A stretch of DNA of 64,000 bases from Methanobrevibacter sp. (GCF_015062935.1 NZ_SUTM01000006.1:50405-114404), one strand, 5' to 3'. Counted from the first letter of the stretch, positions 7,357 to 16,844 are shown. Numbers and translations are program-made. Notes: generated by a model not told the origin, from the sequence alone.

Positions 7357-10230
7357 ATGTCTGAGCCTAACAATATTGATATGTTTAAAAATGATGTCCG
7401 TTATCGTGATAATATTGCACATGTTGAGACAATTCCAGCAAAGAAAGCTAGTTTTAAAAAAGTGGACAATTTAAATGAAAAAATCATCACCTATTTGGAT
7501 AAAAAGGGTGTAAAACTTTACACTCATCAGGCAGAAGCATATGAAGCCATAAAAAATGATGAAAATGTCATAATTACAACACCAACAGCATCCGGAAAAA
7601 CTTTGGCCTTCAATTTGCCCATAATGGAGACCATGATTGAAGACGGCGATGCAACAGCCCTCTACATTTATCCTGCAAAGGCACTTTCAAACGACCAGCT
7701 TCATGTTCTCGAAAATCTTGAAAGTGAGCTTGATGTAAAAATCAATCCGAGGACTTATGACGGTGACACTCCCAGGGATGAAAAAAGAGGCATCAGGGAC
7801 AAGTCAAGGATTGTACTTACAAATCCCTACCAGCTGCATCTTATCCTGTCATGGCACCATCAATGGACAAGATTCTACAAAAATCTGAAATACATTGTCA
7901 TTGACGAATCCCATTACTATAAGGGAGTTTTTGGATCAAACGTGGCATTTCTAATCAAAAGGCTTAAAAGAATTGCTAATTTTTACGGTTCATATCCTCA
8001 GTTTATATTATCCTCTGCAACACTTGCAAACCCACTGGAGCTTGCAAACAGACTCACAGGTGAAGAATTTGTTCTGGTTGACCACGATGCATCTCCAAGC
8101 GGTGAAAAGGATTTCATATTATACAATCCATTTAAAAATTACCGCAGAAATAAGGTCAACATGCAAAATGCCCCGTCTGTCCATATGGAGACTGAAAATA
8201 TTTTCATGTACATGATGCTTAAGGGAATTCAAACATTATGCTTTACAGTATCCAGAAAAACAACAGAACTGATTGCCATGTGGGCAAAAAAGGACATGAC
8301 CCAAATCAAGGGAAAACTGGCCCACAGGATAGCAGCTTACCGTGCAGGTTACCGGCCTGAAGAGCGGCGTGAAATTGAAGACGGCCTAAAAAGCGGTAAA
8401 TATTTGGGTGTTACATGCACAAACGCTTTGGAGCTTGGAATAAACATTGGATCTCTTGATGCGGTTATAATTTCAGGATATCCTGGAACCATGATTTCAA
8501 CCTGGCAGCAATCAGGTAGGGCAGGAAGAAGCAATCAGAAATCTTTGGCTATTCTTATAGCTTTTGAAAATCAGCTTGACCAGTATTTCATGAACAATCC
8601 GAAATTCTTTTTCGACAAACCCCATGAAAATGCAATCATTGACCTGACTAATCCGATTCTTCAGGAGGCTCATATATTATGCGCCGCAAAGGAGTTGCCA
8701 ATCAAAAGCGGTGAGATCTACAAATACTTCAACCTTAACGAGGACATTCTCGATGAGATGGTTTTAAAAAAGGATTTGCATAAGAATATCCGTGGAGATT
8801 ACATGTATCCTTATGATGACAATCCAGCACTTGACCATTCCCTAGACCAGATTTCCGGTCAGGAATTTAAAGTGATGAACAACGGCAGGCTTTTGGAGTC
8901 AATGGAAAGGTCACAGGTTTATCGTGAAGCCCATGAAGGTGCTATTCTAATCAACAAGGGAGACACTTATGTCGTCAATAGTGTTAATCTGAAAAGCGGC
9001 TTTGTTAATGTGGCTCAAAAAACCGTTGACTACCATACAATGGTTTTGAATAAAACGGAAATCAACATCGAGAAGAAACTGTCAAAAACAAAATACGGGA
9101 ATTTGACAATCCATTTCGGTGAGCTCACTGTTAGTGAAGACTATTACAAGTATAAGAAGATGCAGTTTTCAAAGGCTATTGGAACATATCCTCTTGATTT
9201 GCCTCCTTTGAAATTCAAAACAAAGGGGTTATGGTTTACAATTCCAAAACAGGTTAAGGATACACTGGAGGACATGTTTTCAGAAGAGGAAGTGTTTGCA
9301 GGAGGTCTTCACGGAGCCGAACATGCACTGATAGGATTGTTCCCTCTGCATACAATGTGTGACAGATTTGATATAGGGGGCCTTTCAACAAACTATCATG
9401 AAGACACTCAGGAAGCGACTATTTTCATCTATGACGGTTATGAAGGGGGAATTGGAATTTGTGAAAAGGCGGTTGATGTATTTGTTGACCTGCTTAATTC
9501 CACAATTGACCTGCTTGAAAACTGTAACTGTAAAAGCGGATGCCCTGCATGCATATACTCTCCAAAATGCGGAAACGATAACAAACCTCTTCACAAAAAT
9601 GCAACAAAATACATTCTCAACTACATGTCCGAGCTGATTTCCAGAAAAAGGGAAGAATCTCATGAAATAATTGAAAATGCGACAGATAAGAATGATGAAG
9701 ATGACGTTGGGGCAATGTTTAATGAAGCATTAAACCTATATGATGAAGGAAATTATTCAAGTGCCAAAGACATTCTCAATAACGTTTTAGCTATAGATAA
9801 AAATCATGTTGATTCCCTGGCATTAATGGCGCAGATACTTTATAATCAGGAACAAAAGGACATATCAACTTATTTTGTAAAAAAAGCATTGGCAATCGAT
9901 AAATCCAATGAAATGGCAAATGAACTGGATGTATTGCTGTCAAAACCTCAGGATGTTACAAAAGACGTAAAAATCGATACATTGGATGACATTGACGTGA
10001 TGTATGAGGAAGCATACGACCTATACTATCAGGGTGATTTAAGCACTGCATCTGAAATTCTCGAAAAGATAATTGATTTTGATGACATGAACGCCGATGC
10101 CCTTGCATTGATGGGTCTGATTTATTATCAGTCAGGAATATTTCCAAAGGCAGTTGAATACTATAAAAAAGCTTCAAAAATAAATAAAAATGGTGAAATG
10201 GTTAGGGAATTGAAGATGAGGGTTTCCTAA
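7357..10230 (+). CDS. MrfA/YprA-like DEAH-box helicase with C-terminal TPR repeats
   Basis: 957 residues. A superfamily 2 core covers roughly 1-450: Walker A T-P-T-A-S-G-K-T (about 73-80), DEAH-like I-D-E-S-H, S-A-T in motif III, and Q-Q-S-G-R-A-G-R in motif VI. The region around 640-760 is DUF1998-like and ends with a zinc-type cysteine cluster C-N-C-x3-C-x2-C-x5-C. This architecture is that of MrfA/Hrq1 helicases, which unwind 3'-5' and act in repair of crosslinked DNA. After about residue 790 two related TPR blocks follow (A-L-N-L-Y-D-E-G-N-Y and A-Y-D-L-Y-Y-Q-G-D-L), an addition not part of the bacterial enzyme, probably for a protein partner. The gene overlaps the convergent aldo/keto reductase by 4 bases. 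Confidence 0.8.
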   Translation: MSEPNNIDMFKNDVRYRDNIAHVETIPAKKASFKKVDNLNEKIITYLDKKGVKLYTHQAEAYEAIKNDENVIITTPTASGKTLAFNLPIMETMIEDGDATALYIYPAKALSNDQLHVLENLESELDVKINPRTYDGDTPRDEKRGIRDKSRIVLTNPYQLHLILSWHHQWTRFYKNLKYIVIDESHYYKGVFGSNVAFLIKRLKRIANFYGSYPQFILSSATLANPLELANRLTGEEFVLVDHDASPSGEKDFILYNPFKNYRRNKVNMQNAPSVHMETENIFMYMMLKGIQTLCFTVSRKTTELIAMWAKKDMTQIKGKLAHRIAAYRAGYRPEERREIEDGLKSGKYLGVTCTNALELGINIGSLDAVIISGYPGTMISTWQQSGRAGRSNQKSLAILIAFENQLDQYFMNNPKFFFDKPHENAIIDLTNPILQEAHILCAAKELPIKSGEIYKYFNLNEDILDEMVLKKDLHKNIRGDYMYPYDDNPALDHSLDQISGQEFKVMNNGRLLESMERSQVYREAHEGAILINKGDTYVVNSVNLKSGFVNVAQKTVDYHTMVLNKTEINIEKKLSKTKYGNLTIHFGELTVSEDYYKYKKMQFSKAIGTYPLDLPPLKFKTKGLWFTIPKQVKDTLEDMFSEEEVFAGGLHGAEHALIGLFPLHTMCDRFDIGGLSTNYHEDTQEATIFIYDGYEGGIGICEKAVDVFVDLLNSTIDLLENCNCKSGCPACIYSPKCGNDNKPLHKNATKYILNYMSELISRKREESHEIIENATDKNDEDDVGAMFNEALNLYDEGNYSSAKDILNNVLAIDKNHVDSLALMAQILYNQEQKDISTYFVKKALAIDKSNEMANELDVLLSKPQDVTKDVKIDTLDDIDVMYEEAYDLYYQGDLSTASEILEKIIDFDDMNADALALMGLIYYQSGIFPKAVEYYKKASKINKNGEMVRELKMRVS

Positions 10231-11375
10231 GGAGCTCCAGCATATGGGCTGAAACCTGTTTCAAAGTGTTCACAAACTTTTTCCAGCTCTTCAGGAATGT
10301 CAATCTGTTGGGTACAGAAATCAAGGCAGGTTCCGCAATATGTGCATTCCGCCGCATGAACCTTTTCATCAGCCAGTTTGTCGAAATATAATCTATATAT
10401 GTCTTCGGCCGGTCTGTTTTTGCTTATGTTATATAATGTAAAGTATTCAGGAATTGGAATCATTTCAGGACATGCATCAATGCAGTATCCGCACTCGCTG
10501 CATGGAACAGCAACGTTTTCATCCAACTTTTTAGCCATTCTTTTTAAAAATTCATGTTCCTCATCACTTAGGACTTCAAAGTTTTCAAAAGTGTCAATGT
10601 TGTCCACCAGATCATCCATCTTACGCATTCCGCTTAAAACAATTTTTACATTGTCAAGTGATGCAGCAAACCTTAAAGCAAAACTTGCAATTGATTTGTC
10701 TGGATTAAATTTCTTGAATTCATCTTGTATACTGTCAGGTGAATTGATGAGCACTCCACCTTTTAATGGTTCCATCACAATGACGTCCAAACCATGTTTT
10801 ACACATAATTCATAACATTTTCCGGATTCAATGGAGGGATCTTCCCAGTCAAGGTAATTCAACTGGATTTGCACAACATCCAGTAAGTCACCATACTTTT
10901 CCAATACCTTTTCAAGCAATTCAGCTTTGTCATGGAAACTGAAACCAATCCTTTTCGCAATACCTTTCTCTTTCATGTTTTTAACATATTCAAAGGATTT
11001 GGCGTTTTCAGCTAAATTGAACCAAGGAGTATTGATATTGTGTATAAGAAGCACATCAAAATATTCAATTCCAAGTCTTTCAAGCATTTCATTTACATAT
11101 TTGTCATTGTCCTCTTCACATGTCAATGCCCATGTAGGAATTTTATCACATATCTGATAGGATTCCCTCGGATACCTTTCAACTATAGCTTTTCTGATGG
11201 CAACTTCGCTGACTCCGTTATGATATGCATATGAAGTGTCGAAGTAGTTGAAGCCATGTTCAATGTAAAGGTCAACCATGTCATTAAACAGGTCCTGGTC
11301 GATTTTAGTGGGGTCATTTTCATCTGTTTGTGGAAGCCTCATGCATCCAAAACCGAATTTAGATTTGTAATTCAT
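10227..11375 (-). CDS. Aldo/keto reductase with C-terminal ferredoxin domain
   Basis: 382 residues. The TIM-barrel aldo/keto reductase part (1-280) starts G-F-G-C-M-R-L-P and has F-D-T-S-Y-A-Y, which carries the catalytic D and Y, then L-L-I-H-N. The C-terminal 100 residues carry two cysteine motifs, C-S-E-C-G-Y-C-x3-C-P and C-T-Y-C-G-T-C-x3-C. They are expected to bind two [4Fe-4S] clusters. This fused family is common in anaerobes and is thought to use ferredoxin-type electron transfer with or instead of NAD(P)H. The substrate is unknown. A GGAGAT ribosome site precedes the ATG. It lies divergent from hypA. Confidence 0.8.
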   Translation of the reverse strand: MNYKSKFGFGCMRLPQTDENDPTKIDQDLFNDMVDLYIEHGFNYFDTSYAYHNGVSEVAIRKAIVERYPRESYQICDKIPTWALTCEEDNDKYVNEMLERLGIEYFDVLLIHNINTPWFNLAENAKSFEYVKNMKEKGIAKRIGFSFHDKAELLEKVLEKYGDLLDVVQIQLNYLDWEDPSIESGKCYELCVKHGLDVIVMEPLKGGVLINSPDSIQDEFKKFNPDKSIASFALRFAASLDNVKIVLSGMRKMDDLVDNIDTFENFEVLSDEEHEFLKRMAKKLDENVAVPCSECGYCIDACPEMIPIPEYFTLYNISKNRPAEDIYRLYFDKLADEKVHAAECTYCGTCLDFCTQQIDIPEELEKVCEHFETGFSPYAGAP

Positions 11376-11426
11376 AATACTATCTCCTAATTAGTATTAT
11401 TTATAAACAAAATTAATATTTATAAT

Positions 11427-11443
11427 TGTTGTATTTTACAACA
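11427..11443. promoter_or_regulatory. Perfect 7-bp inverted repeat, candidate operator
   Basis: TGTTGTA-TTT-TACAACA lies in the 189-base gap between the divergent aldo/keto reductase and hypA genes. It sits upstream of the hypA TATA-like tract (11506-11535). A direct repeat of TATTAC (about 11473 and 11484) is also present. No regulator can be named from this alone. Confidence 0.35.
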
Positions 11444-11564
11444 TTATTTTTAATTTATCCTTTGGGGTAAGTATTACGGGGGTATTACTCAAATATTAAA
11501 TAGCTTTATAAATATATAAAATATAAATTTATAATATTGATATTTATAGTAGAGGAGTAGTAAA

Positions 11565-11942
11565 ATGCACGAATTATCTATGGCTCAAGGCATAATCAAT
11601 GCAGTTCTTGAAACTGCCGAAGCGAATAATGCTACTGAAGTTACTGAAATTACTATTGAAGTCGGAAGACTAGCTATGATAAATCCTGAACAATTACAAT
11701 TCATATTAGGTGTTTTAATTGAAAATACCATATTGGAAGATGCAAAAATCAATTTCGAGGAAATTCCTGCTGTAATTGATTGTGCTGATTGTAATTTCCA
11801 TGGTGAAGCTATTTTAGATGACAGTGACCATTATGCTCCACTTGTAAAATGTCCTGAATGTGACAGTTTTAAAGTAGAAGTTTTAAATGGTAAAGATATT
11901 ATTGTTAAAAATATTGTAATCGAAAAACCTGATGATACATAA
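11565..11942 (+). CDS. hypA: Hydrogenase nickel incorporation protein HypA
   Basis: 125 residues, usual size for HypA. The N terminus M-H-E-L-S-M supplies the nickel ligand His2. The zinc site is formed by C73-x2-C76 and C96-x2-C99. HypA delivers nickel to [NiFe]-hydrogenase large subunits (F420-reducing and Mvh-type enzymes in this lineage) together with HypB, encoded 17 bases downstream. The ribosome site GAGGAG precedes the ATG, behind a long AT-rich tract with several TATA-like elements. Confidence 0.95.
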   Translation: MHELSMAQGIINAVLETAEANNATEVTEITIEVGRLAMINPEQLQFILGVLIENTILEDAKINFEEIPAVIDCADCNFHGEAILDDSDHYAPLVKCPECDSFKVEVLNGKDIIVKNIVIEKPDDT

Positions 11943-11959
11943 TATTTGGAGGAATTTAA

Positions 11960-12613
11960 ATGCACATGATTGCAGATGTAGAAATGGAAAAAAATATTAT
12001 GGACGCTAATAAGAAATTAGCTGACAAAAACTTGAAAAACTTGGATGAAAAAGAAATCTTCTGTGTTGATTTTGTAGGTGCAATTGGATCCGGTAAAACA
12101 ACACTCGTAGAAGAAATTATTGATAATACTGATTATAAAATAGGTGTTCTTGCCGGAGATGTAATCTCCAAATTCGATGCAGGACGTATTGAAAAGCATG
12201 ATGTTCCGGTAGTCGGATTAAACACCGGTAAAGAATGTCACTTGGATGCTCATCTGGTAGGTCATGGACTTGAAGATTTGCCATTGGATGATTTGGATAT
12301 GGTAATTATTGAAAATGTAGGAAACTTAATCTGTCCTGTAGACTTTGAATTAGGTTCCCACTTAAGAATCGTTGTTGTAAGTGTCACTGAAGGTGACGAT
12401 ACCGTAGAAAAACATCCGATAATTTTCCAAACTTCCGATGTTGTTGTAATCAATAAAGTGGACCTTGCTGATGCTGTCGGAGCGGATGCAGACAAGATGG
12501 TTGCTGATGCTCAAAAATTAAATCCTAATGTTAAAGTCATCAAATCCAGCTTAAAAGAAGGTACTGGATTGGATGAAATTATTGAAGTAATTGAAGATGC
12601 TATGAAAAACTAA
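11960..12613 (+). CDS. hypB: Hydrogenase nickel incorporation GTPase HypB
   Basis: 217 residues. P-loop G-A-I-G-S-G-K-T-T at 40-48, the metal-site region G-K-E-C-H-L-D near 90, I-E-N-V-G-N-L in the switch region and N-K-V-D-L-A as the guanine-specificity motif identify HypB. GTP hydrolysis drives nickel transfer with HypA. The archaeal form lacks the His-rich N-terminal nickel store of many bacterial HypBs, as is usual. GGAGG (11948-11952) lies 7 bases before the ATG. An ATG two codons later is a possible alternative. Confidence 0.95.
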   Translation: MHMIADVEMEKNIMDANKKLADKNLKNLDEKEIFCVDFVGAIGSGKTTLVEEIIDNTDYKIGVLAGDVISKFDAGRIEKHDVPVVGLNTGKECHLDAHLVGHGLEDLPLDDLDMVIIENVGNLICPVDFELGSHLRIVVVSVTEGDDTVEKHPIIFQTSDVVVINKVDLADAVGADADKMVADAQKLNPNVKVIKSSLKEGTGLDEIIEVIEDAMKN

Positions 12614-12633
12614 ATTTTATTCGGGTGGTTTTT

Positions 12634-13665
12634 GTGAAAGTATGGATTGATATTTCGAATGCTCCTCATGTAAGGTTTTTTAAAGATGTTATAAAATATC
12701 TTGAAGCCGAGGGTGAGGATGTTATTGTCACAGCAAGACAATTTGGGGATATCCATAAATTAATGGATATGTACGACATTGACTTTATATCTGTGGGAAA
12801 ACATGGTGTGAGCTTATATGACAAGTTAAAGGAAAGCACATCCAGGGTTTATAATCTTGTGGATATTATACATGATGAAAAGGTGGATGTTGCCCTTAGC
12901 AAGCATTCTATAGAGCTTCCTAGAATTTCTTTTGGTCTGGGGATCCCTAGTTTGTACGTTTTAGACAACGAACATGCACTTGCTGCTAATAAATTAACCT
13001 TGCCGTTATGTGATAGAATTATCACTCCAAAAATCATAGACATGTGGAAACTAATGAAATTTGGAGCTGACCCAAATACAATTATTTCCTATGATGGAAC
13101 ATCTGAATTAATGCATTTCAAAAGTTTCAAATATAATGATAATGTGTTTGATGATTTGAACTTGGAGTTGAATCACCAAAAAACTATTCTAATGAGGCCT
13201 GAACCTTCACTTGCATCATATCTTGATACTGACTGTAGAAAATCTGTTCTGTCCCCTATTGTTGATGAATTGAAGAATGTTGCCAATATCTTAATTTTAC
13301 CAAGATTCAAGGAACAGGCAGAGATATTTGATGGAATCGAAAATGTTTCAATTTTAAAACCTCCTGTTGACACTTCCAGCATTATTAAAAAATGTGATTT
13401 GGTCATAGGTGCTGGTGGAACAATGAACAGGGAAGCTGCAATATTGCAAACTCCTGTTATTTCATGTTATCCTGGAGAAACATTGTCTGTAGATCAGTAT
13501 TACATTAACAAAGGATTAATGTTCAGGTCAATTGACAATGATGTGGTGATTAATAAAGCCCTTGACTATATTGTCAATCCTCATGAAAAAATTGATTTGA
13601 AAACTGATGATTTGTTCCAGGTCATAATTGATAATTTATATGATTTGGCTAAAAATGGTAAATAG
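12634..13665 (+). CDS. DUF354 family protein (GT-B glycosyltransferase-like)
   Basis: 343 residues starting M-K-V-W-I-D-I-S-N-A-P-H-V, the typical DUF354 N terminus. The frame also opens at GTG 12625, but GGGTGG (12623-12628) sits just ahead of the GTG at 12634 as a ribosome site, so the later GTG is chosen. The fold is expected to be two Rossmann domains like MurG-type transferases. Conserved late segments are G-A-G-G-T-M-N-R-E-A-A, similar to the nucleotide-sugar-binding motif, and P-V-I-S-C-Y-P-G. The substrate is not known. It follows hypB by 20 bases and precedes tRNA-Ala. Confidence 0.75.
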   Translation: MKVWIDISNAPHVRFFKDVIKYLEAEGEDVIVTARQFGDIHKLMDMYDIDFISVGKHGVSLYDKLKESTSRVYNLVDIIHDEKVDVALSKHSIELPRISFGLGIPSLYVLDNEHALAANKLTLPLCDRIITPKIIDMWKLMKFGADPNTIISYDGTSELMHFKSFKYNDNVFDDLNLELNHQKTILMRPEPSLASYLDTDCRKSVLSPIVDELKNVANILILPRFKEQAEIFDGIENVSILKPPVDTSSIIKKCDLVIGAGGTMNREAAILQTPVISCYPGETLSVDQYYINKGLMFRSIDNDVVINKALDYIVNPHEKIDLKTDDLFQVIIDNLYDLAKNGK

Positions 13666-13678
13666 CTTTTTATATTAA

Positions 13679-13705
13679 AAATATCATATATTAAATATGA
13701 TATTT
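13679..13705. promoter_or_regulatory. AT-only 11-bp inverted repeat overlapping the tRNA-Ala promoter
   Basis: Arms 13679-13689 and 13695-13705 are perfect complements with a 5-base spacer. The right half contains the TATA-like stretch expected about 26 bases before the tRNA start at 13721. It could work as an end signal for the DUF354 gene and as a promoter element. Confidence 0.4.
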
Positions 13706-13720
13706 GATTAATATTTTTTT

Positions 13721-13793
<73 letters not shown>

Positions 13794-13832
13794 TTTTTTA
13801 ATTTTTAAATAAAGAGAATTTGTGATTATAAT

Positions 13833-14915
13833 ATGTTATTAATTGCTCAAAATCATTTACAATTAATTGTAGAAGTGGGACTAATGTTATTCGTCTCAAT
13901 GGTATTTGCTCTTAACTTAATTCCATTGTCATTAAGTGTTGTGACATTTTTATCACTTTTTATTATAGGTGGTTTTACAGTTATTTTCGGAGCAGATATT
14001 CTTCTGTTATTTATTTCTTCAAGTCAAGCAGAATTCACTCACCCTTTTGGGCCGATTGCACTTTTGGGAGCAGTGGCTGCCTTAGCATCGCTGAAGGTGA
14101 TGAAGGAATCGGGTGTGGATATTAGGCCACTAAGGAGATTTGTAATTTTATTCATTGTTGGAATTACAGTCTTCGGTGGGTTAATGCACAGATCCTTTTT
14201 AATCTTATGGATTTTAGGTTTATTCTTGGGATATTTGATTATTTCAAAATCTTTCAGAGAAAAATCTTTCATTACAGGTAAAAGAATTTTAATACTTCTG
14301 GGAGCTGCGGGAGCAGGTTTTCTTCTGTTGGAAGCTATTGCAAGAGTTTCCGGAATGACTATTTTCTCCCCTATGTTGAGATTAACAAGGATTGAGCAAT
14401 ATTCCTTATCAAGTATTAAAACTGTATTAAATAACATTCAGCTGATAGGACACAATGCTAACGCTTCTTATTGGGGTGCTGAAGGAACTGCATTTGCTGA
14501 AGGATATATCACATTACCTATGCAATTTGTTCTGTTCTTTGGTTTGCCTTTCCCGATGTTTTTCGGTGTGCTTGTAAACCAGAAGGATACAATCGATTAT
14601 ATGCTTCCAGGTATCTTTGGTTACGGATTTGATTTCGGTTATCTGGGTCTTATAGGACTGATGGTATTTGTATTGGGTACAATACTGGTCGGTTTTAAAG
14701 TATTAACCATGTACCGTGAAAAAAGAGAGAAAAACAATAAGAAATACCTTGGAAGAGAAGTTTTACTGACAGGTGCATTGGCTGCATTCTGTTCACAGGC
14801 TTTAATCGGTATGTTTGTATTCAACAGGACTATCAACGGTATGGCTCTTTTAACATTCATTTTTATAGGCGCATTGATTTTGGCCAATGTCGTCTCACTT
14901 AAATCCAGATCATAA
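13833..14915 (+). CDS. Polytopic membrane protein of unknown function
   Basis: 360 residues with about ten hydrophobic segments, starting at residue 10. A cytoplasmic basic region stands near 95-105 (R-P-L-R-R) and another near 295-310 (R-E-K-R-E-K-N-N-K-K). The largest non-hydrophobic stretch (about 180-225) holds H-N-A-N-A-S-Y-W-G-A and could be an external loop. I recognise no family. The gene sits between tRNA-Ala and the DUF1890-DUF1894-methionine synthase group and ends 13 bases before the latter, so it may share its transcript. Confidence 0.6.
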   Translation: MLLIAQNHLQLIVEVGLMLFVSMVFALNLIPLSLSVVTFLSLFIIGGFTVIFGADILLLFISSSQAEFTHPFGPIALLGAVAALASLKVMKESGVDIRPLRRFVILFIVGITVFGGLMHRSFLILWILGLFLGYLIISKSFREKSFITGKRILILLGAAGAGFLLLEAIARVSGMTIFSPMLRLTRIEQYSLSSIKTVLNNIQLIGHNANASYWGAEGTAFAEGYITLPMQFVLFFGLPFPMFFGVLVNQKDTIDYMLPGIFGYGFDFGYLGLIGLMVFVLGTILVGFKVLTMYREKREKNNKKYLGREVLLTGALAAFCSQALIGMFVFNRTINGMALLTFIFIGALILANVVSLKSRS

Positions 14916-14928
14916 AGAGGGTGTATAT

Positions 14929-15387
14929 ATGAAAGCTTTAGTTTTACTTGGATGTCCTGAGACTCCATCACAGACTCCATTGGCAGTTTATGTTTTTAAT
15001 AAATTAACAAAGATGGGTTATGACGTTACAATAGCTGCAAATCCGGCAGCATCAAAATTGGTAAAGATTTCTGACCCTGAAGGATTCTATAATCTCAAAC
15101 TTGTCGATTTGGAAAGATTGCTGGGAGATATAAATCCTGGTGATTTTGATTTGCTGGTTGGTTTTGTTCACAAGGATGCAGCTGCATCATTTTTCGTAAC
15201 ATTCGACCAGATATTGCAAACCAAATCACTTGCACTTGTTTTCTCAAGGGATGCTGATGAGGTTGCGGAATTCGTAAACATGATAGAGGAAAGCGGAAGT
15301 GATGCTAAAATTACCGCTGTTCGCGCATTCCATAATCCTTCACCAATCAAAGTTAAATTTGACAAAGCAATTAAGGAGTTTGAATAA
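14929..15387 (+). CDS. DUF1890 domain protein
   Basis: 152 residues. An ATG at 14887 is in frame but lies inside the upstream gene. The ATG at 14929 has AGAGGGTG (14916-14923) ahead and yields the family start M-K-A-L-V-L-L-G-C-P-E-T-P. DUF1890 is restricted to methanogens and is usually next to DUF1894, as here. Fold features (alternating strands and helices, G-C-P-E-T-P near the N terminus) suggest a small alpha/beta protein. The function is unknown. The stop is directly followed by the DUF1894 ATG. Confidence 0.75.
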   Translation: MKALVLLGCPETPSQTPLAVYVFNKLTKMGYDVTIAANPAASKLVKISDPEGFYNLKLVDLERLLGDINPGDFDLLVGFVHKDAAASFFVTFDQILQTKSLALVFSRDADEVAEFVNMIEESGSDAKITAVRAFHNPSPIKVKFDKAIKEFE

Positions 15388-15702
15388 ATGTCATTCTGTT
15401 TAGATACTTATCTTCAACAATCAGATAACTATGAAATTCATGCTTCAAAAGCAGGTTTTAAAGATTGTGCAATGATTATCCGTTTCAAAGCTGATGATTT
15501 GGTTTACATTAAACCTGGTGATGAAGTATTAGGTGTTAGAGTTATTGGAATTCCACCAATTCCAATCGGATTTGACCATGAAAAGGGAACTGTTTTCCTG
15601 CCTTATACAAAACCATGCCACGGAACATCAGTTGTGGAATTGCCAATTGATGAAGAAGAAGTTGAAAAGATTAGAAAATTGGATACCGGTAACAAAAAAT
15701 GA
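15388..15702 (+). CDS. DUF1894 domain protein
   Basis: 104 residues with the family features L-Q-Q-S-D-N-Y-E-I near 10-18, the K-P-G-D-E-V-L-G-V-R-V-I-G segment near 44-56, and P-C-H-G-T near 76. Its ATG follows the DUF1890 stop with no gap, and its own end overlaps the methionine synthase start by 4 bases (ATGA), so the three genes are translationally coupled. The link with methionine synthase suggests a role in methyl or cobamide handling, which is inference. Confidence 0.75.
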   Translation: MSFCLDTYLQQSDNYEIHASKAGFKDCAMIIRFKADDLVYIKPGDEVLGVRVIGIPPIPIGFDHEKGTVFLPYTKPCHGTSVVELPIDEEEVEKIRKLDTGNKK

Positions 15703-16643
15703 AATCTACAGTAGTCGGAAGTTTTCCCGTTGAGATAAAGGAATCTCACTCAGCAAAAGACAAGCTTTTAAGCGCTCTTGGAGCATATGACCCATATAAG
15801 GACGCTATTAAAAGTAGTGTCATTTCTCAGCTTGATGCCGGTGTGGACATCATATCTGACGGTCAGGTAAGGGGAGATATGGTTTCTATTTTTTCAAAAC
15901 ATATTCCTGGAATGGTTATCGATGAGGGAAACACTGTAATTGTCTCTAAAATAATGAGGCCTGCTCAGGAAATTTCCATCAAGGATTTGAAATATGCAAA
16001 GCAGGTCATGAAGGATTATTATGGCGGTAAAATTCCTGAAGGCAAAGGAGTTAAGGGAATAATCACAGGACCGAATACAATGGTATATTCCTCCAGAATT
16101 CAATCATTCTATAAAAATAAGGAAGATGCAATTATAGATTTGGCCCACAGCCTTAAATATGAAGTTGATGCCATAGCCAAAAAAGTTGACCCGGTATATA
16201 TTCAAATTGATGAACCGTTTTTATCCACAGGAATGGTGGAGATGAAAACCGCACGTGAAGCCATTGACATTTTACATGACGGTCTGGAAGTTCCATTGGC
16301 CATGCATGTGTGCGGCATTTTAAAGGATGCTTTTAAGGATATTGCAAGATTCAACGTTGACATATTGGATTTTGAATTTGCAGGAAATAATGTTAATCTG
16401 GACGTTCTAGAACAAAATGCCTCTCTTTTAAACAATAAAAAGATAGGTTTCGGATGTGTGGATTCATCAGTCAATGAAGTGGATGACATTAACGACATTG
16501 ATAGTCTGGTTTTGAAAGCTATTGATATTGTTGGAAAGGATAATCTTCTTTTGGATCCTGACTGCGGACTTAGAAGGGCACCGAAGGATGTTGCATTTAA
16601 AAAATTGCAGCTGATGAATCAGATAAAAGACAAATATAACTAA
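15699..16643 (+). CDS. Folate-independent core methionine synthase (MesA/archaeal MetE type)
   Basis: 314 residues, only the C-terminal catalytic barrel of MetE. The start K-S-T-V-V-G-S-F-P and Q-I-D-E-P-F-L match. Zinc ligands are visible in M-H-V-C-G (H and C, about 205-208) and D-P-D-C-G-L-R near 290. The long folate-binding N-terminal half is absent. Methanogen enzymes of this kind take the methyl group from methylcobalamin or a corrinoid protein (MtrA has been proposed as the physiological donor) and transfer it to homocysteine. It is the third gene of a coupled unit with DUF1890 and DUF1894. Confidence 0.85.
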   Translation: MKSTVVGSFPVEIKESHSAKDKLLSALGAYDPYKDAIKSSVISQLDAGVDIISDGQVRGDMVSIFSKHIPGMVIDEGNTVIVSKIMRPAQEISIKDLKYAKQVMKDYYGGKIPEGKGVKGIITGPNTMVYSSRIQSFYKNKEDAIIDLAHSLKYEVDAIAKKVDPVYIQIDEPFLSTGMVEMKTAREAIDILHDGLEVPLAMHVCGILKDAFKDIARFNVDILDFEFAGNNVNLDVLEQNASLLNNKKIGFGCVDSSVNEVDDINDIDSLVLKAIDIVGKDNLLLDPDCGLRRAPKDVAFKKLQLMNQIKDKYN

Positions 16644-16844
16644 CTTCTTTTTACTTTTTTACAATTAAATTTTTCAAATCATTTCTTTAAGTTAGCAGTG
16701 AAAAGTTTGGCTCCATTAGAATTTTTTAAATGTCTTTTGAGCAAGTGAACTTGCTGCATTCATTTAAGATTCAATTTTCTACCTGTTTTTTGTGTAATTT
16801 CTTTTGAAGTTGCATTATGGGGCATGTTTTTTTAGAAATTTTAT
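16644..16844. other. Gap without a recognisable gene
   Basis: About 200 AT-rich bases between the methionine synthase gene and a decayed tnpB element. A 26-codon frame exists on the minus strand but shows no family signature. The TTTAT at 16840-16844 is the presumed target-adjacent motif of the following element. Confidence 0.4.

Noticed and set aside
12625..12633. GTG at 12625 as start of the DUF354 gene
   Set aside because: It overlaps the probable ribosome site, and the family begins M-K-V-W-I-D, which matches GTG 12634.
14887..14928. Upstream ATG for the DUF1890 gene
   Set aside because: It lies within the end of the membrane protein gene and adds residues not typical of the family. AGAGGGTG favours the ATG at 14929.
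16680..16800. 26-codon minus-strand frame in the gap after methionine synthase
   Set aside because: It has no ribosome site and no family pattern. Such frames are expected by chance in AT-rich DNA.
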